Shown here in pieces: positions 40,386 to 49,657 of a DNA stretch of 64,000 nucleotides (position 1 is its first letter; every line of letters begins with the position of its first letter). Location: positions 4,154,001 to 4,218,000 of the forward strand of contig NZ_LT629772.1 of assembly GCF_900105385.1 (NCBI RefSeq), written 5' to 3'. The stretch comes from Microlunatus soli (GTDB taxonomy: Bacteria; Actinomycetota; Actinomycetes; Propionibacteriales; Propionibacteriaceae). The position numbers and the translations under genes are program-made. The notes under the pieces were generated by a model. That model did no database searches, was not told where the DNA came from, and saw nothing but the letters and a program-made list of their open reading frames with translations.

Positions 40386-41495
40386 ATGTACGAGATCGGC
40401 CGCAACAAGCGGGCCCAGCAGGGCTTCGCCTTCGACGACATCGCGATCGTCCCGTCCCGACGGACCCGGGGTCAGGAAGAGGTCAACCTGACCTGGCGGA
40501 TCGATGCGCTCACCTTCGAGTTCCCGATCATCGCCGCGCCGATGGACTCGGTGATGTCGCCGGCGACCGCGATCGCGCTCGGCCGACTCGGTGGCCTCGG
40601 AGTGCTCAACCTCGAGGGGCTGTGGACCCGGTACGACGATCCCGAGCCACTGCTGGCCGAGATCGCCGGGATCGCCGACCCGGCACAGGCGACCAAGCGG
40701 ATGCAGGAGATCTATGCCGAGCCGATCCAGCCGGCCCTGATCGCCAAGCGGATCTCCGAGATCCGCGAGGCGGGAGTGCCGGCCGCCGGCTCGCTGTCAC
40801 CGCAGAACACCAACGAGTACGCCCAGGCCGTGGTCGATTCCGGAGTCGACTTCTTCGTCATCCGCGGCACCACCGTGTCGGCCGAGCACGTATCGAGTGC
40901 CGCCGAGCCGCTCAACCTCAAACAGTTCATCTACGACCTGGACGTGCCGGTGATCGTCGGCGGCTGCGCCACCTACCAGGCCGCGCTGCACCTGATGCGG
41001 ACCGGTGCCGCCGGGGTGCTGGTCGGCTTCGGCGGAGGAGCGGCGCACACCACCCGTGACGTACTCGGCGTCGCGGTGCCGATGGCGTCCGCGGTCTCCG
41101 ACGTCGCCGCCGCGCGGCGGGACTACCTGGACGAGTCCGGCGGCCGCTACGTGCACGTGATCGCCGACGGATCGGTCGGCCGGTCCGGGGACATCGCCAA
41201 GGCGATCGCCTGCGGTGCCGACGCGGTGATGGTCGGCTCACCGCTGGCCCGGGCCGTGGAAGCTCCCGGGCACGGCTTCCACTGGGGTGCCGAGGCCTGG
41301 CATTCCGACCTGCCTCGCGGTGAGCGGGTCGAGGTCGGTGCGGTCGGCACCCTGGAGCAGATCCTGCTCGGCCCGTCCACGGTGCCCGACGGCACCATGA
41401 ACCTGGTCGGCGCGCTGCGCCGTTCGATGGCCACCACCGGCTACACCGAGGTCAAGGAGTTCCAGCGCGTCGAGGTCATCGTCGGCACCCCCTGA
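40386..41495 (+). CDS. guaB3: GuaB3 family IMP dehydrogenase-related protein
   Basis: A 369-residue actinobacterial paralogue of IMPDH. It keeps the barrel (GFAFDDIAIVPSRRTR, PIIAAPMDSVMSPATA, GSVGRSGDIAKAIACGADAVMVG) but lacks the CBS module and the GSICTT cysteine loop, having GGGAAHTTRDV instead. The family has recently been linked to GMP reduction, but that is from the literature and not visible here. It follows guaB as in other actinobacteria. Confidence 0.92.
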   Translation: MYEIGRNKRAQQGFAFDDIAIVPSRRTRGQEEVNLTWRIDALTFEFPIIAAPMDSVMSPATAIALGRLGGLGVLNLEGLWTRYDDPEPLLAEIAGIADPAQATKRMQEIYAEPIQPALIAKRISEIREAGVPAAGSLSPQNTNEYAQAVVDSGVDFFVIRGTTVSAEHVSSAAEPLNLKQFIYDLDVPVIVGGCATYQAALHLMRTGAAGVLVGFGGGAAHTTRDVLGVAVPMASAVSDVAAARRDYLDESGGRYVHVIADGSVGRSGDIAKAIACGADAVMVGSPLARAVEAPGHGFHWGAEAWHSDLPRGERVEVGAVGTLEQILLGPSTVPDGTMNLVGALRRSMATTGYTEVKEFQRVEVIVGTP

Positions 41496-41515
41496 TCTGC
41501 GCACCAACCAACTCC

Positions 41516-41578
41516 GCTGACCCGTCAGTTTCTCCCCGACACGCGCGGCGTGTCGGGGAGAAACTGACGGGTCAGCGC
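41516..41578. terminator. Long hairpin copy 1 (30-bp perfect stem) between guaB3 and the S33 peptidase
   Basis: Arms 41516-41545 and 41549-41578 are perfectly complementary with a GCG loop; the arms contain GTCAGTTTCTCCCCGACACG. Pairing extends outward to about 41507/41585 after a small mismatch. It is about 20 bases from both convergent stops (guaB3 and the peptidase), so a bidirectional terminator is likely. No T-run. A sister copy lies at 43510-43576. Confidence 0.85.
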
Positions 41579-41599
41579 GTTGGTGCTGGTCTTCTGGGA

Positions 41600-43375
41600 T
41601 CAGAAGCGGCCGGGCATCCTGTGGTCCCGCAGGGCACTGTCGACCGCGGCGGGATCGATTCCGGTGACGCGTTGGGTCCGACGCTGAGCCATCTCAGGGG
41701 TCTGCGGATCGGTGAACGGTTGCACATCGCCGACGCAGCGGGTGCCCTTCGCCGGCAGCTTCACCGACCGCAGGGTCGTGGTGACCGCCTGATTGACGCA
41801 GGCCGAGGTCCCGTACGCGGTGTGTCCCCAGCTGTCGCTGAGCAGCAGTCGGCTGTTGCCCAGCAGACCGGCGGCCGCCACCGCACTCTTGTAGTTGGTC
41901 GCCGGATCCCAGTAGTCACCGATCACCAGCACCGGCCCAGCCGTCTTCTTGTCGAACGGTCCGCGGTAGGCGTCCTCGTCGGTCACCGTCCAGGTCGAGC
42001 CAGCACACGGAGCCGACGACCAGGCCCACAGCTCGCCGAAGTACTTCGCCGCCGGATCAGCCTGCTTGATCGCCGGCGGCCAGGCTGAGACCTTCGACGG
42101 GTTCATCGAGTCGGTGCAGAGCACACCGGTGAACGCTTCCAGACTGTTGTCGTAGGGGAACCCGTACGGCTTGGCGGCCCTGCCGAATCGCTTCCTGGCT
42201 GCGGCCTGATCGGCTGCCGGGATGGCCACGGCGTTCTTCTCCAGCCCGGAGAACTTCCACAACAGCGAGAGATTGTCGGTCAAGGGTTCGGATCCCGCCG
42301 GGTCGTAGAGGTCGTCGAGCACGGTGGAGATCATGGTCGCGTAGTCGACCGAGTACGGGTTGCCCTCGACATCGTCGATCACGATCGGCTTCTTCCGCAT
42401 CAGCGCGGCGAGCGCGTCGAACTTCTGCAGGGTGGTCTGATCATCAACGGTGGAAGCGAATGAGCACTTCTTCGAACCCACCGCGTCACAGCGGCGCAGC
42501 ATCTCCTTCAGCGCCCGATAGCTTCCCTCACCGGACGGCACCCGCAACGTCTGTGGCGTGTCCCGGGTGGCCGCGGTGCCGGCCCAGGCGACCGGATCGA
42601 GGACGCCGTCGATGACCATCGACCGGACCCGGTCGGGGAACATGGTGGCGTAGACCTGGCCGAGGTAGGTGCCGTAGGAGAAGCCGATGTAGGTCAACTG
42701 TCGGTCTCCCACCGCGCGGCGGATGACGTCCATGTCGCGAGCGTCCTCGGCGGTCGACATCGCGCCCGCCAGTTTCTTGCCGTAGTCGGAGCAGGCCTTG
42801 CCGAGTTCCTCGGAGCCGGAGCTGTAGCGGGTGACCTGCTTGTTCTTGACCGGGAAGGCCATGTCGAGTTTGTTCAACACCCGCTGCTGCCGGCGAGCGT
42901 CGGGGAAGCACGTCACCTGATCGCTGGAGCCGATACCGCGCGGGTCGATGCCGATCACGTCGAACTTGCCGGTGATCGATCTGTTGAACAGGTACGGCGC
43001 CGACGCGGCGAAGTCGACGGCCGATCCGCCCGGACCACCCGGATTGACGAAGATCGAACCGACCTTGTGGTCGGGATCGGTCGCCGGCATCTTCAGCAGC
43101 GCCAACTCGACCTTGGCGCCGTTCGGCTTGTCGTAGTCCAGCGGCAACTTGACCGTGGCGCACTGCGCGCCGTCGTAGTCGTTGCACGGATACCAGTTGA
43201 GCCGGGGCGTCGGGACCGAGTCGACCCGCTTGGCCTCCTTGGCGCTGGTCTTGTCACTGGGGGCGGGTTCGGCCCGGGCCGTCGGCAGGTTGCCGACCCC
43301 GGGGACCAGGCAGAGCAGTGCTGCCAGCACCGCTGCCGCCCCCGCGATGCCTGCCCTGGTTGACTTTCTGATCAA
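41600..43375 (-). CDS. Secreted S33-family peptidase / alpha/beta hydrolase (TAP-like)
   Basis: A 591-residue exported hydrolase resembling tripeptidyl aminopeptidases of Streptomyces. A signal peptide (KSTRAGIAGAAAVLAALLCL, cleavage near ARAEP) is followed by GGPGGSA (oxyanion region), the nucleophile in GFSYGTYLG, a C-terminal VLVIGDYWDPATN and His in DSWGHTAYG, with the TAP-like C-terminal domain. The TTG at 43375 is chosen because GGAGAGGAC lies just upstream; the frame is open to 43438. It is flanked on both sides by near-identical long hairpins. Confidence 0.88.
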   Translation of the reverse strand: MIRKSTRAGIAGAAAVLAALLCLVPGVGNLPTARAEPAPSDKTSAKEAKRVDSVPTPRLNWYPCNDYDGAQCATVKLPLDYDKPNGAKVELALLKMPATDPDHKVGSIFVNPGGPGGSAVDFAASAPYLFNRSITGKFDVIGIDPRGIGSSDQVTCFPDARRQQRVLNKLDMAFPVKNKQVTRYSSGSEELGKACSDYGKKLAGAMSTAEDARDMDVIRRAVGDRQLTYIGFSYGTYLGQVYATMFPDRVRSMVIDGVLDPVAWAGTAATRDTPQTLRVPSGEGSYRALKEMLRRCDAVGSKKCSFASTVDDQTTLQKFDALAALMRKKPIVIDDVEGNPYSVDYATMISTVLDDLYDPAGSEPLTDNLSLLWKFSGLEKNAVAIPAADQAAARKRFGRAAKPYGFPYDNSLEAFTGVLCTDSMNPSKVSAWPPAIKQADPAAKYFGELWAWSSAPCAGSTWTVTDEDAYRGPFDKKTAGPVLVIGDYWDPATNYKSAVAAAGLLGNSRLLLSDSWGHTAYGTSACVNQAVTTTLRSVKLPAKGTRCVGDVQPFTDPQTPEMAQRRTQRVTGIDPAAVDSALRDHRMPGRF

Positions 43376-43509
43376 CGGACTGTCCTCTCCGTGGATGAGC
43401 GTGAGGACAGTCAAAGGGATCGCCCAGCCGGCAGCCAAGCTTCATCACAGCAATGATCAACAACCTTGATCCCACCGTGACAACCCGACGGCTCTGATCC
43501 CGCACCCAC

Positions 43510-43576
43510 CCCGCCGACCCGTCAGTTTGTCCCCGACACGCGCGGCGTGTCGGGGACAAACTGACGGGTCAGCGTG
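43510..43576. terminator. Long hairpin copy 2 downstream of the dehydratase gene
   Basis: Arms 43516-43541 and 43545-43570 form a perfect 26-bp stem with the same GCG loop, extending past one mismatch to about 43510/43576. It is the same sequence as copy 1 except that TTTCTCC has become TTTGTCC and, on the other arm, GGAGAAA has become GGACAAA, a compensatory change keeping the pair. It begins about 15 bases downstream of the minus-strand dehydratase stop. Confidence 0.85.
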
Positions 43577-43584
43577 GGGGCGGG

Positions 43585-44565
43585 TCAGCTGAGGAGGGCG
43601 GCGAAGCGGTCGGGGCTGATGTTGCCGCCGGAGATGATCACACCGATCCGCCGGGGGAGTGGGGCGATCCGGCCGGCCAGCAGGGCGGCCAGGGTGACCG
43701 CACCGCTCGGTTCGACGACCAGCTTGAGGCGTTCGAAGAAGATCCGCATCGCGGCGACGATCTGGTCGTCGTCGACCAGGGTGATGTCGCTGACCAGCCG
43801 CTGGTTGATCGCGAACGTCAGCTCGCCCGGCGTCTCGGCGGCCAGCCCGTCGGCGATCGTCCGGGCGACCGGGATGGACACCCGATGCCCGGCCTGCAAC
43901 GACAACGCGGTGTCGTTGCCCTCGGCCGGTTCGACGCCGATCACCGAGCAACCCGGCCGGATGCCCGTCGCGGCAGTGGCGCTGCCGGCGATCAGACCGC
44001 CACCGCCGACCGGAACCAGCAGCGCATCAAGATCATCGACCTCGGTCAGCAGCTCCAGCGCTGCCGTGCCCTGACCGGCGATCACGTGCGGATGGTCGTA
44101 GGGCGGGATCAGCGCGAGTCCACGTTCGGCCGCCAGCGCCCGGCCCAGCTCGGCCCGGTTGCCGGTGTACCGGTCATAGCTGACCACCTCGGCGCCGTAA
44201 CCGCGGGTCGCATCGAGTTTGGAGCTCGGGGTGTCCGACGGCATCAGGATCACCGCCGAACTTCCCAGCTCGCGAGCGGCCAGCGCGACGCCCTGGGCAT
44301 GATTGCCCGAGGAGAACGCCGCCACCCCGCGGTCGCGCTGCTCGCGACTCAGCCGAGACATCGCGTTGTAGGCGCCGCGGAACTTGAAGGCGCCGATCCG
44401 TTGCAGGTTTTCGCACTTGAAGTACACCTCGGCGCCGACCAGTCGGTCGACGGTCCGCGATCGCAGCACCGGCGTCCGGTGCGCGACTCCGCGCAGCCGG
44501 TCGGCGGCATCCCGGACATCATCCAGGGACACGCTCCGGTCAGCCTTCGGATCGGACCCGCTCAT
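43585..44565 (-). CDS. PLP-dependent threonine/serine ammonia-lyase
   Basis: A 326-residue fold-type II PLP enzyme. The PLP lysine lies in GAFKFRGA, the SSGNHAQG and glycine-rich PVGGGGLIAG phosphate loops follow. It lacks the C-terminal ACT regulatory domain of biosynthetic IlvA, so it is closer to catabolic threonine dehydratase, serine racemase or hydroxyaspartate ammonia-lyase; sequence alone does not separate them. Its start overlaps the stop of the LuxR-type regulator upstream (ATGA). Confidence 0.9.
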   Translation of the reverse strand: MSGSDPKADRSVSLDDVRDAADRLRGVAHRTPVLRSRTVDRLVGAEVYFKCENLQRIGAFKFRGAYNAMSRLSREQRDRGVAAFSSGNHAQGVALAARELGSSAVILMPSDTPSSKLDATRGYGAEVVSYDRYTGNRAELGRALAAERGLALIPPYDHPHVIAGQGTAALELLTEVDDLDALLVPVGGGGLIAGSATAATGIRPGCSVIGVEPAEGNDTALSLQAGHRVSIPVARTIADGLAAETPGELTFAINQRLVSDITLVDDDQIVAAMRIFFERLKLVVEPSGAVTLAALLAGRIAPLPRRIGVIISGGNISPDRFAALLS

Positions 44566-47546
44566 CCGATCAGACCCGTACGTCGTGCGATCGCAACAGC
44601 CTCGGTCCGGCTCTCCGCCGCCAGTTTGGCCATGATGTTGGAGACGTGCACGCTGGCGGTCTTGGTGCTGATCACCAGCCGGCCACCGATGTCGCGGTTG
44701 CTCAGCCCCTCAGCGACCAGCCCGAGCACCTCTCGTTCGCGGGCGGTCAGCGGGTTGCTGCTCGGCGGTCCGGTCCGATCGGATCCGAGAGCGCCGAGCT
44801 CGGCCAGCAGCGGGCGCGCGCCGAGCCTTGCGGCGGTCGCGGTCGCGGCATCGATCAACTCCGCGGCCTGTGATGTCGCCGTCCGATCCCCGCCGGTGAG
44901 CAGCGCGGCCGCCAGCCGGGCCTGGGAGCGGGCGTGCTCGAAGCGATGCGGGTATTCGACGAAGCCGGCGACCGCGCGCCGCCAGCATCCGACGAGCTCG
45001 GCCGGCTCGGCAGCCGGTCGGCCGATCACGGACCGGAAACGGAGATACTCCGCCTCGGTCCGGGCCTGCCAGGCATAGGCCTCCGGGCCCGGCTTGCGGG
45101 TCTTCTCGAAGTCGGCCATCGCGGCCCGGGCGCCGTCCAGTGCCTCGTCGGCCCGGTCGACGAAGCGCTCCGGGATCGGTCCATCGCTGCCGGCGGCCGA
45201 TCGGGTGAGCACGTCGAGCAGCACACCGTTCAGCCGGACCCGGCCGATGAAATGTGGACCGTTGACGGCCTCCATCGCCGTCACCATGTCGTCGTACAGG
45301 GCACACGCGGCTGCCAGATCGCCGCCGAGCGCATGCAACTCGATCGCCGGGATGCAGTTGATGGTCACCATGCTGTCGTAGCCCCACCAGCGGCGCAGCC
45401 CGGGCAGCAGTCGCAGGCCCTCCAACTCGCCACGGCCGCTGCGCACCGACAGGATGGTCAGGTCGAGGTTGGCCCGGGCCAGGCTCGGCACCTGCTCCCG
45501 CTCGGCCGACAGCTCGATCGCATGGTCCCAGTCGCCGAGGGAGAAGGCGGTCTGGGCCGCCATCACCACCGCGTCCAACCCGTACGGCGACCAGCGTCGC
45601 CCACTGGCCGCCGCCCGATCCGCGGCCCGCTCATAGGTGGCCAGCGCCTCGGTCAGCTTGCCCTGCTCGAAGCGGATCGTGCCCAGTTGGTGGGCAGCCC
45701 GCAGCTCGGTGGTGGAGTCGCCGTCGGCGACCGCGCCGGCCAGCACCCGTTCGATCTGCTTGATCGAGGCATCCGGATCACCGAGTCGCTGTTTGATCTT
45801 GGCCAACAGGATGGTCTGCTCGGCGATGATCCGTTGCAGGCTGAGCTCCTTGGCCAGTGCGATCGCCCGATGAGCGCACTCGATGGCGTCCTCGTAGCGG
45901 CCGCGGACCACGAACGACCGGGCCATCGTCGCCAGCAGCCGGCAGTGCAACGACCGGTCCCGATCCTTGTCGATCAGGTCGACGGCCTCGGACAGCAACG
46001 CCCGCTCGTCCAGGTCGTAGTCGCTGTACAACAACGACGAGGCCAGCGACTGCAACAGCCGGGCCCGCAGCACCGGGTCGAGACCGGAGTCCGCCGGGCG
46101 TCGTTGCAGCCGGTCCCGGAGCAGGTTGATCGCCTGATCGAGATGACCGGCGGCCTCGGCCGCCTCGGAGGCACGGATGGTCAGGTCGATCACCGCCGTG
46201 TCCTGGTCGGAGACGTCGGGGATCGGCTGATGCTCGACCAACTCCAGGGCGTGCCGGTAGTGCCGCAGGGCATCGTCCGGACCGCCGACCCGCAGCGCCT
46301 CGTCACCGGCCGCGATGCTCGCCGAGATGGCGGTGGCGTTGTCGTGACTGGCCCGGGCGTGGCGGGCCAACTCCGCTGCGGTGCCGCCGCTGCCCGGTGC
46401 GGTCAGCGCCGCGACGTAGCGGGCGTGGAAGCGGACCCGCTCACCGGGCAGCAGATCGTCATAGACCGCCTCGCCCAGCAGGGCGTGCCGGAACACGTAG
46501 CCGTCGTCGCGGCCGACCAGCACCTGGCCCTCGACTGCGCCGCGGATCGCGATGTCCAGCTCGCCGGCCGGCAGCTCGGCGACCTCGGCCAACAGCTCGT
46601 GCCCTACCTTGCGGCCGGCCACCGACGCGGCGCGGACGACGTGCCGGGCGGCGTCGCTGAGCACGTCGAGCCGGAGCAGCAGCAGCCCGGCCAGATCCGC
46701 CGGCACGCCGCGGACGTCGGCGGCCGCGGTCAGTTCCTCGGCGAAGAACGCGTTGCCCTCGGCGCGGTCGATGACGGCCTGCACCTCCGGGCGCGGCAGA
46801 TCGGGGCGCAGCCCTGCGACCAGCCGCCCGACATCGCGGTCGGGGAGCGGCGGCAGATCGATCCGGTCGACCTGATCCAGCCGGGACCAGTTGGCCAGCG
46901 CGGCCCGCAGCGGATGGCTGCGGACCAGATCGTCGCTGCGATAGGACACCACCAGCGACACCGGATGCTCGAAGCGCCGCGACAACAGGTAGGTGAGCAG
47001 GTCCCGGCTGGACGGATCGGCCCAGTGCAGGTCCTCGATCACGATCACCACACCCGAGGTCCCGCTCTCCGGACTGCCGGCCGCCAACCGGTCGAAGGCC
47101 CGGGCCACCGCGTCGAACAGCTCGGTCCGGGCGACGTGACCGGAGACCTCGTCACTGTCCTCGGGCAGCCGCCGCTCGGCCGGCAACAGCCGATGGATCG
47201 CTCGATGCCGCTGCGCGATGGCGGCGATCTCGGCCGGAGCCTCGGCCTGCAGCTGACCGAAGATCTCGGTGAACGGCAGATAGGGCAGTGAGGCGTCACC
47301 GAAGTCCAGACAGTGACCGACGACCAGCCGCCGACCCGACCGGCGGGCCGGCTCGGCCAGCGCCGAGAGCAGCCGACTCTTGCCGATCCCGGCCTCACCG
47401 GCGACGACAGCGTGACGGACCGGACCGGCGTCACCGGAGTCGCGCCCGGCCACTCCGATGGCACCCGTCAGGCGTCCTAGCTCGGACTGTCGGCCGATCA
47501 GCGCATGGGCCGGCCGCGTGCTCGAGCCGAGGAGATCTGTGGGCAC
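44562..47546 (-). CDS. Large ATP-binding LuxR-family regulator (LAL type)
   Basis: A 994-residue regulator. An N-terminal AAA/NACHT-like ATPase has Walker A AGEAGIGKSRLL at residues 49-60 and Walker B VVIVIEDLHWADPSS, followed by about 500 residues of TPR-like helical repeats and a C-terminal LuxR helix-turn-helix (LTAREREVLGLVAEGLSNRD, TKTASVHVSNIMAKL). Such proteins are activators responding to ligands bound by the repeats. The GTG at 47546 is the likely start; the upstream frame is antisense to chorismate mutase. It is translationally coupled to the dehydratase. Confidence 0.9.
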   Translation of the reverse strand: MPTDLLGSSTRPAHALIGRQSELGRLTGAIGVAGRDSGDAGPVRHAVVAGEAGIGKSRLLSALAEPARRSGRRLVVGHCLDFGDASLPYLPFTEIFGQLQAEAPAEIAAIAQRHRAIHRLLPAERRLPEDSDEVSGHVARTELFDAVARAFDRLAAGSPESGTSGVVIVIEDLHWADPSSRDLLTYLLSRRFEHPVSLVVSYRSDDLVRSHPLRAALANWSRLDQVDRIDLPPLPDRDVGRLVAGLRPDLPRPEVQAVIDRAEGNAFFAEELTAAADVRGVPADLAGLLLLRLDVLSDAARHVVRAASVAGRKVGHELLAEVAELPAGELDIAIRGAVEGQVLVGRDDGYVFRHALLGEAVYDDLLPGERVRFHARYVAALTAPGSGGTAAELARHARASHDNATAISASIAAGDEALRVGGPDDALRHYRHALELVEHQPIPDVSDQDTAVIDLTIRASEAAEAAGHLDQAINLLRDRLQRRPADSGLDPVLRARLLQSLASSLLYSDYDLDERALLSEAVDLIDKDRDRSLHCRLLATMARSFVVRGRYEDAIECAHRAIALAKELSLQRIIAEQTILLAKIKQRLGDPDASIKQIERVLAGAVADGDSTTELRAAHQLGTIRFEQGKLTEALATYERAADRAAASGRRWSPYGLDAVVMAAQTAFSLGDWDHAIELSAEREQVPSLARANLDLTILSVRSGRGELEGLRLLPGLRRWWGYDSMVTINCIPAIELHALGGDLAAACALYDDMVTAMEAVNGPHFIGRVRLNGVLLDVLTRSAAGSDGPIPERFVDRADEALDGARAAMADFEKTRKPGPEAYAWQARTEAEYLRFRSVIGRPAAEPAELVGCWRRAVAGFVEYPHRFEHARSQARLAAALLTGGDRTATSQAAELIDAATATAARLGARPLLAELGALGSDRTGPPSSNPLTAREREVLGLVAEGLSNRDIGGRLVISTKTASVHVSNIMAKLAAESRTEAVAIARRTGLIG

Positions 47547-47655
47547 CCACCCATCATCCCCGATAGCACTGACAACGACCCACCGATTTGGCTGGCGGCG
47601 AAGATCGGGTGCCGGCCGATCGGGGCGACACCGGCCGCGGGATAGGCTCGCGTCC

Positions 47656-47952
47656 GTGACCGACCAAGACCCGTGGCCCGAACTGCGCCGGCTCCGGCAG
47701 AGCATCGACAACATGGACTCGGCGTTGGTGCATCTGCTCGCCGAACGGTTCAAGATCACCCAGCGGGTGGGGGAGTTGAAGGCGCAGTACGGTCTGCCGC
47801 CCGCCGACCCCGGCCGTGAGACCCAGCAGATCGCTCGGCTCCGGGCGCTGGCCGAGGACGCCCATCTGGATCCGGAGTTCGCCGAGAAGTTCCTCGGCTT
47901 CATCGTCGCCGAGGTCGTGCGGCACCACGAGGCCATCGCCCGCGAACCGTAG
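47656..47952 (+). CDS. Chorismate mutase, AroQ class
   Basis: A 98-residue all-helical chorismate mutase making prephenate for Phe/Tyr synthesis. The first helix ELRRLRQSIDNMDSALVHLLAERFKI carries the catalytic Arg, followed by RVGELKAQYGLPPADPGRE with the second active-site Lys and the C-terminal helix. The GTG at 47656 gives the typical short form; no signal peptide. It stands alone, divergent from the LAL regulator. Confidence 0.88.
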   Translation: MTDQDPWPELRRLRQSIDNMDSALVHLLAERFKITQRVGELKAQYGLPPADPGRETQQIARLRALAEDAHLDPEFAEKFLGFIVAEVVRHHEAIAREP

Positions 47953-48023
47953 ACCGCCGACCGGCCGGCTCGGAGTACGTCGCCGGTCCCGCCCCGACCC
48001 GACGCCCTCCGGATCCGGCGTGT

Positions 48024-48818
48024 TCAGTGCCCGACGCCCTGGTATCGGTTCAGTCCGCGTCGCCAGACCGCGGCAGCGATCAGCGCCGCCGCGCCGGCCG
48101 CGATCAGCGGGGTGAGCGCCCACCAGCCGGCAGCCGGCCCGATGCCGAGCACCAGCCGGCTCGGGAAGTAGCTGATCAGCCCGTACGGCAGCAGGAACGT
48201 CACCACCAGCCGGACCGCGGCACCGTAGATGTCCAGCGGAAACTTGGCGAAATCCCGGACCAGGGCGACGAAGGTCGGAAACGCGCTCTGCGCCGACGGC
48301 TCCCAGAAGGCGATCATGTTGGTCAGGAAGCTGATCGCGGTGTTCAACACCGTCCCGCAGAGCACTGCCATGATCACCACCGGGATCGACCACCAATGCC
48401 AGTCCGGCCCGGATCGGGCCAGCCCGAGGACCAGCACGACGGCACCCAGGCCGGCATTGCCGATGCCGTGGATCGACGCCAACGCGGTCGCCTGTTGCAG
48501 GGCCGGCGGCAGCGGTCTGACCAGTACCCGGTCGAAGGAGCCGGTGTTGACATCGGCGCGCAGCTTCCAGGCGCCGTCGGCGAACATCTCCCGGATCCCG
48601 TCGGCGGCCATCACCATGCCGTGCAGCACCGCGATCTGCCACAGCGTCCAGCCGCCGAGGGAGGACACGTGGCCGAAGAAGGTGACCAGGAAGACGATCC
48701 CGACCAACTGCTGCAGGATCGCGCCGACCGCGGCGATCCAGAAGTCGGCCCGGTATTCCATCGCCGACCGCAGTCGCACCAGTTGCTGCCGGAAGAAGAT
48801 CGTGATCAGCCGGACCAT
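48024..48818 (-). CDS. ABC-2 type transporter permease (COG3694-like)
   Basis: A 264-residue membrane protein with six helices, last gene of a three-gene exporter. N-terminus MVRLITIFFRQQLVRLRSAMEYRADFWI and the GSFDRVLVRPLPP loop are typical of this permease family. The ATG at 48818 is two bases after the stop of the preceding permease. Substrate unknown. Confidence 0.88.
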   Translation of the reverse strand: MVRLITIFFRQQLVRLRSAMEYRADFWIAAVGAILQQLVGIVFLVTFFGHVSSLGGWTLWQIAVLHGMVMAADGIREMFADGAWKLRADVNTGSFDRVLVRPLPPALQQATALASIHGIGNAGLGAVVLVLGLARSGPDWHWWSIPVVIMAVLCGTVLNTAISFLTNMIAFWEPSAQSAFPTFVALVRDFAKFPLDIYGAAVRLVVTFLLPYGLISYFPSRLVLGIGPAAGWWALTPLIAAGAAALIAAAVWRRGLNRYQGVGH

Positions 48819-48820
48819 GA

Positions 48821-49657
48821 TCAACCGCCCTGGATCTCGACGGCCCGGAAGGCCCGCCGCCAGGCCAGGTTGGCCAGCGCCCACAGCACCACCAGCCAGA
48901 CCAGTTGCAGGCCGATCAGCCCGGCCGCGTCCCAGCCCGAACTCTTGCCCAGATAGAGCTGCAGCGGTGTCGATACGATGCCACGCAGCGGCAACACACC
49001 GGCGATCACCTGCAGCCAGGACGGCATCAGGGCCAGCGGCACGATAGTGCCGGACAGGATCTGCATGATCGCCTGCTGGGACCACATCAGGCCCATCCCG
49101 TTCAGCGTCCAGAAGGTCAGCAGCGAGACACCGAAGACCACCAGCACCTTGGTGAGGAAGCCGATGATCAACGCGACCGCGAACAGCAGCCCGGCGCCGA
49201 TCGAGGACGGCGGCCGGATGTCCAGGAAGAGCAGCCCGATCACCAGCGTGAAGATCATGCTGATCGCTCCCTCGACGGCGGTGAAGCCGAGCGCGCGGGC
49301 GATCTGGGTGCCGCAATAGTTCAGCGGCCGAACCATGTCGAAGACGACGTCACCGGTGCGGATCGTCGCCATCATCGCGGTCCCGGTCCGCCAGCCGACC
49401 AGCGCGTTCAGGCCGTACGCGATCACCACATAGGTGCGCATCTCGTCCCAGCTCAATCCGGCGATCGAACCGCGGCCGGCGTACGCCGCTCGCCACAGGT
49501 AGTAGAGGATGATCACCCAGATGAAGGTCAGCCCGACGTTGAAGAACGTGGTGATCCGATAGGCGATCGCCTGCTGCAGCGTGGTCCGGGCCAGCGAAAG
49601 ATATCTCCAGACCGGCTTGTCGCGGCTGTGCCGGATGGTCGTGTCGACGACGGTCAC
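48821..49657 (-). CDS. ABC-2 type transporter permease (COG4587-like)
   Basis: A 278-residue six-helix permease; the TGDVVFDMVRPLNYCGTQIARALG loop is the counterpart of the loop in the following permease. The GTG start overlaps the ATPase stop (GTGA). With the ATPase and the other permease it forms the uncharacterised COG4586-4587-3694 exporter. Confidence 0.88.
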   Translation of the reverse strand: MTVVDTTIRHSRDKPVWRYLSLARTTLQQAIAYRITTFFNVGLTFIWVIILYYLWRAAYAGRGSIAGLSWDEMRTYVVIAYGLNALVGWRTGTAMMATIRTGDVVFDMVRPLNYCGTQIARALGFTAVEGAISMIFTLVIGLLFLDIRPPSSIGAGLLFAVALIIGFLTKVLVVFGVSLLTFWTLNGMGLMWSQQAIMQILSGTIVPLALMPSWLQVIAGVLPLRGIVSTPLQLYLGKSSGWDAAGLIGLQLVWLVVLWALANLAWRRAFRAVEIQGG

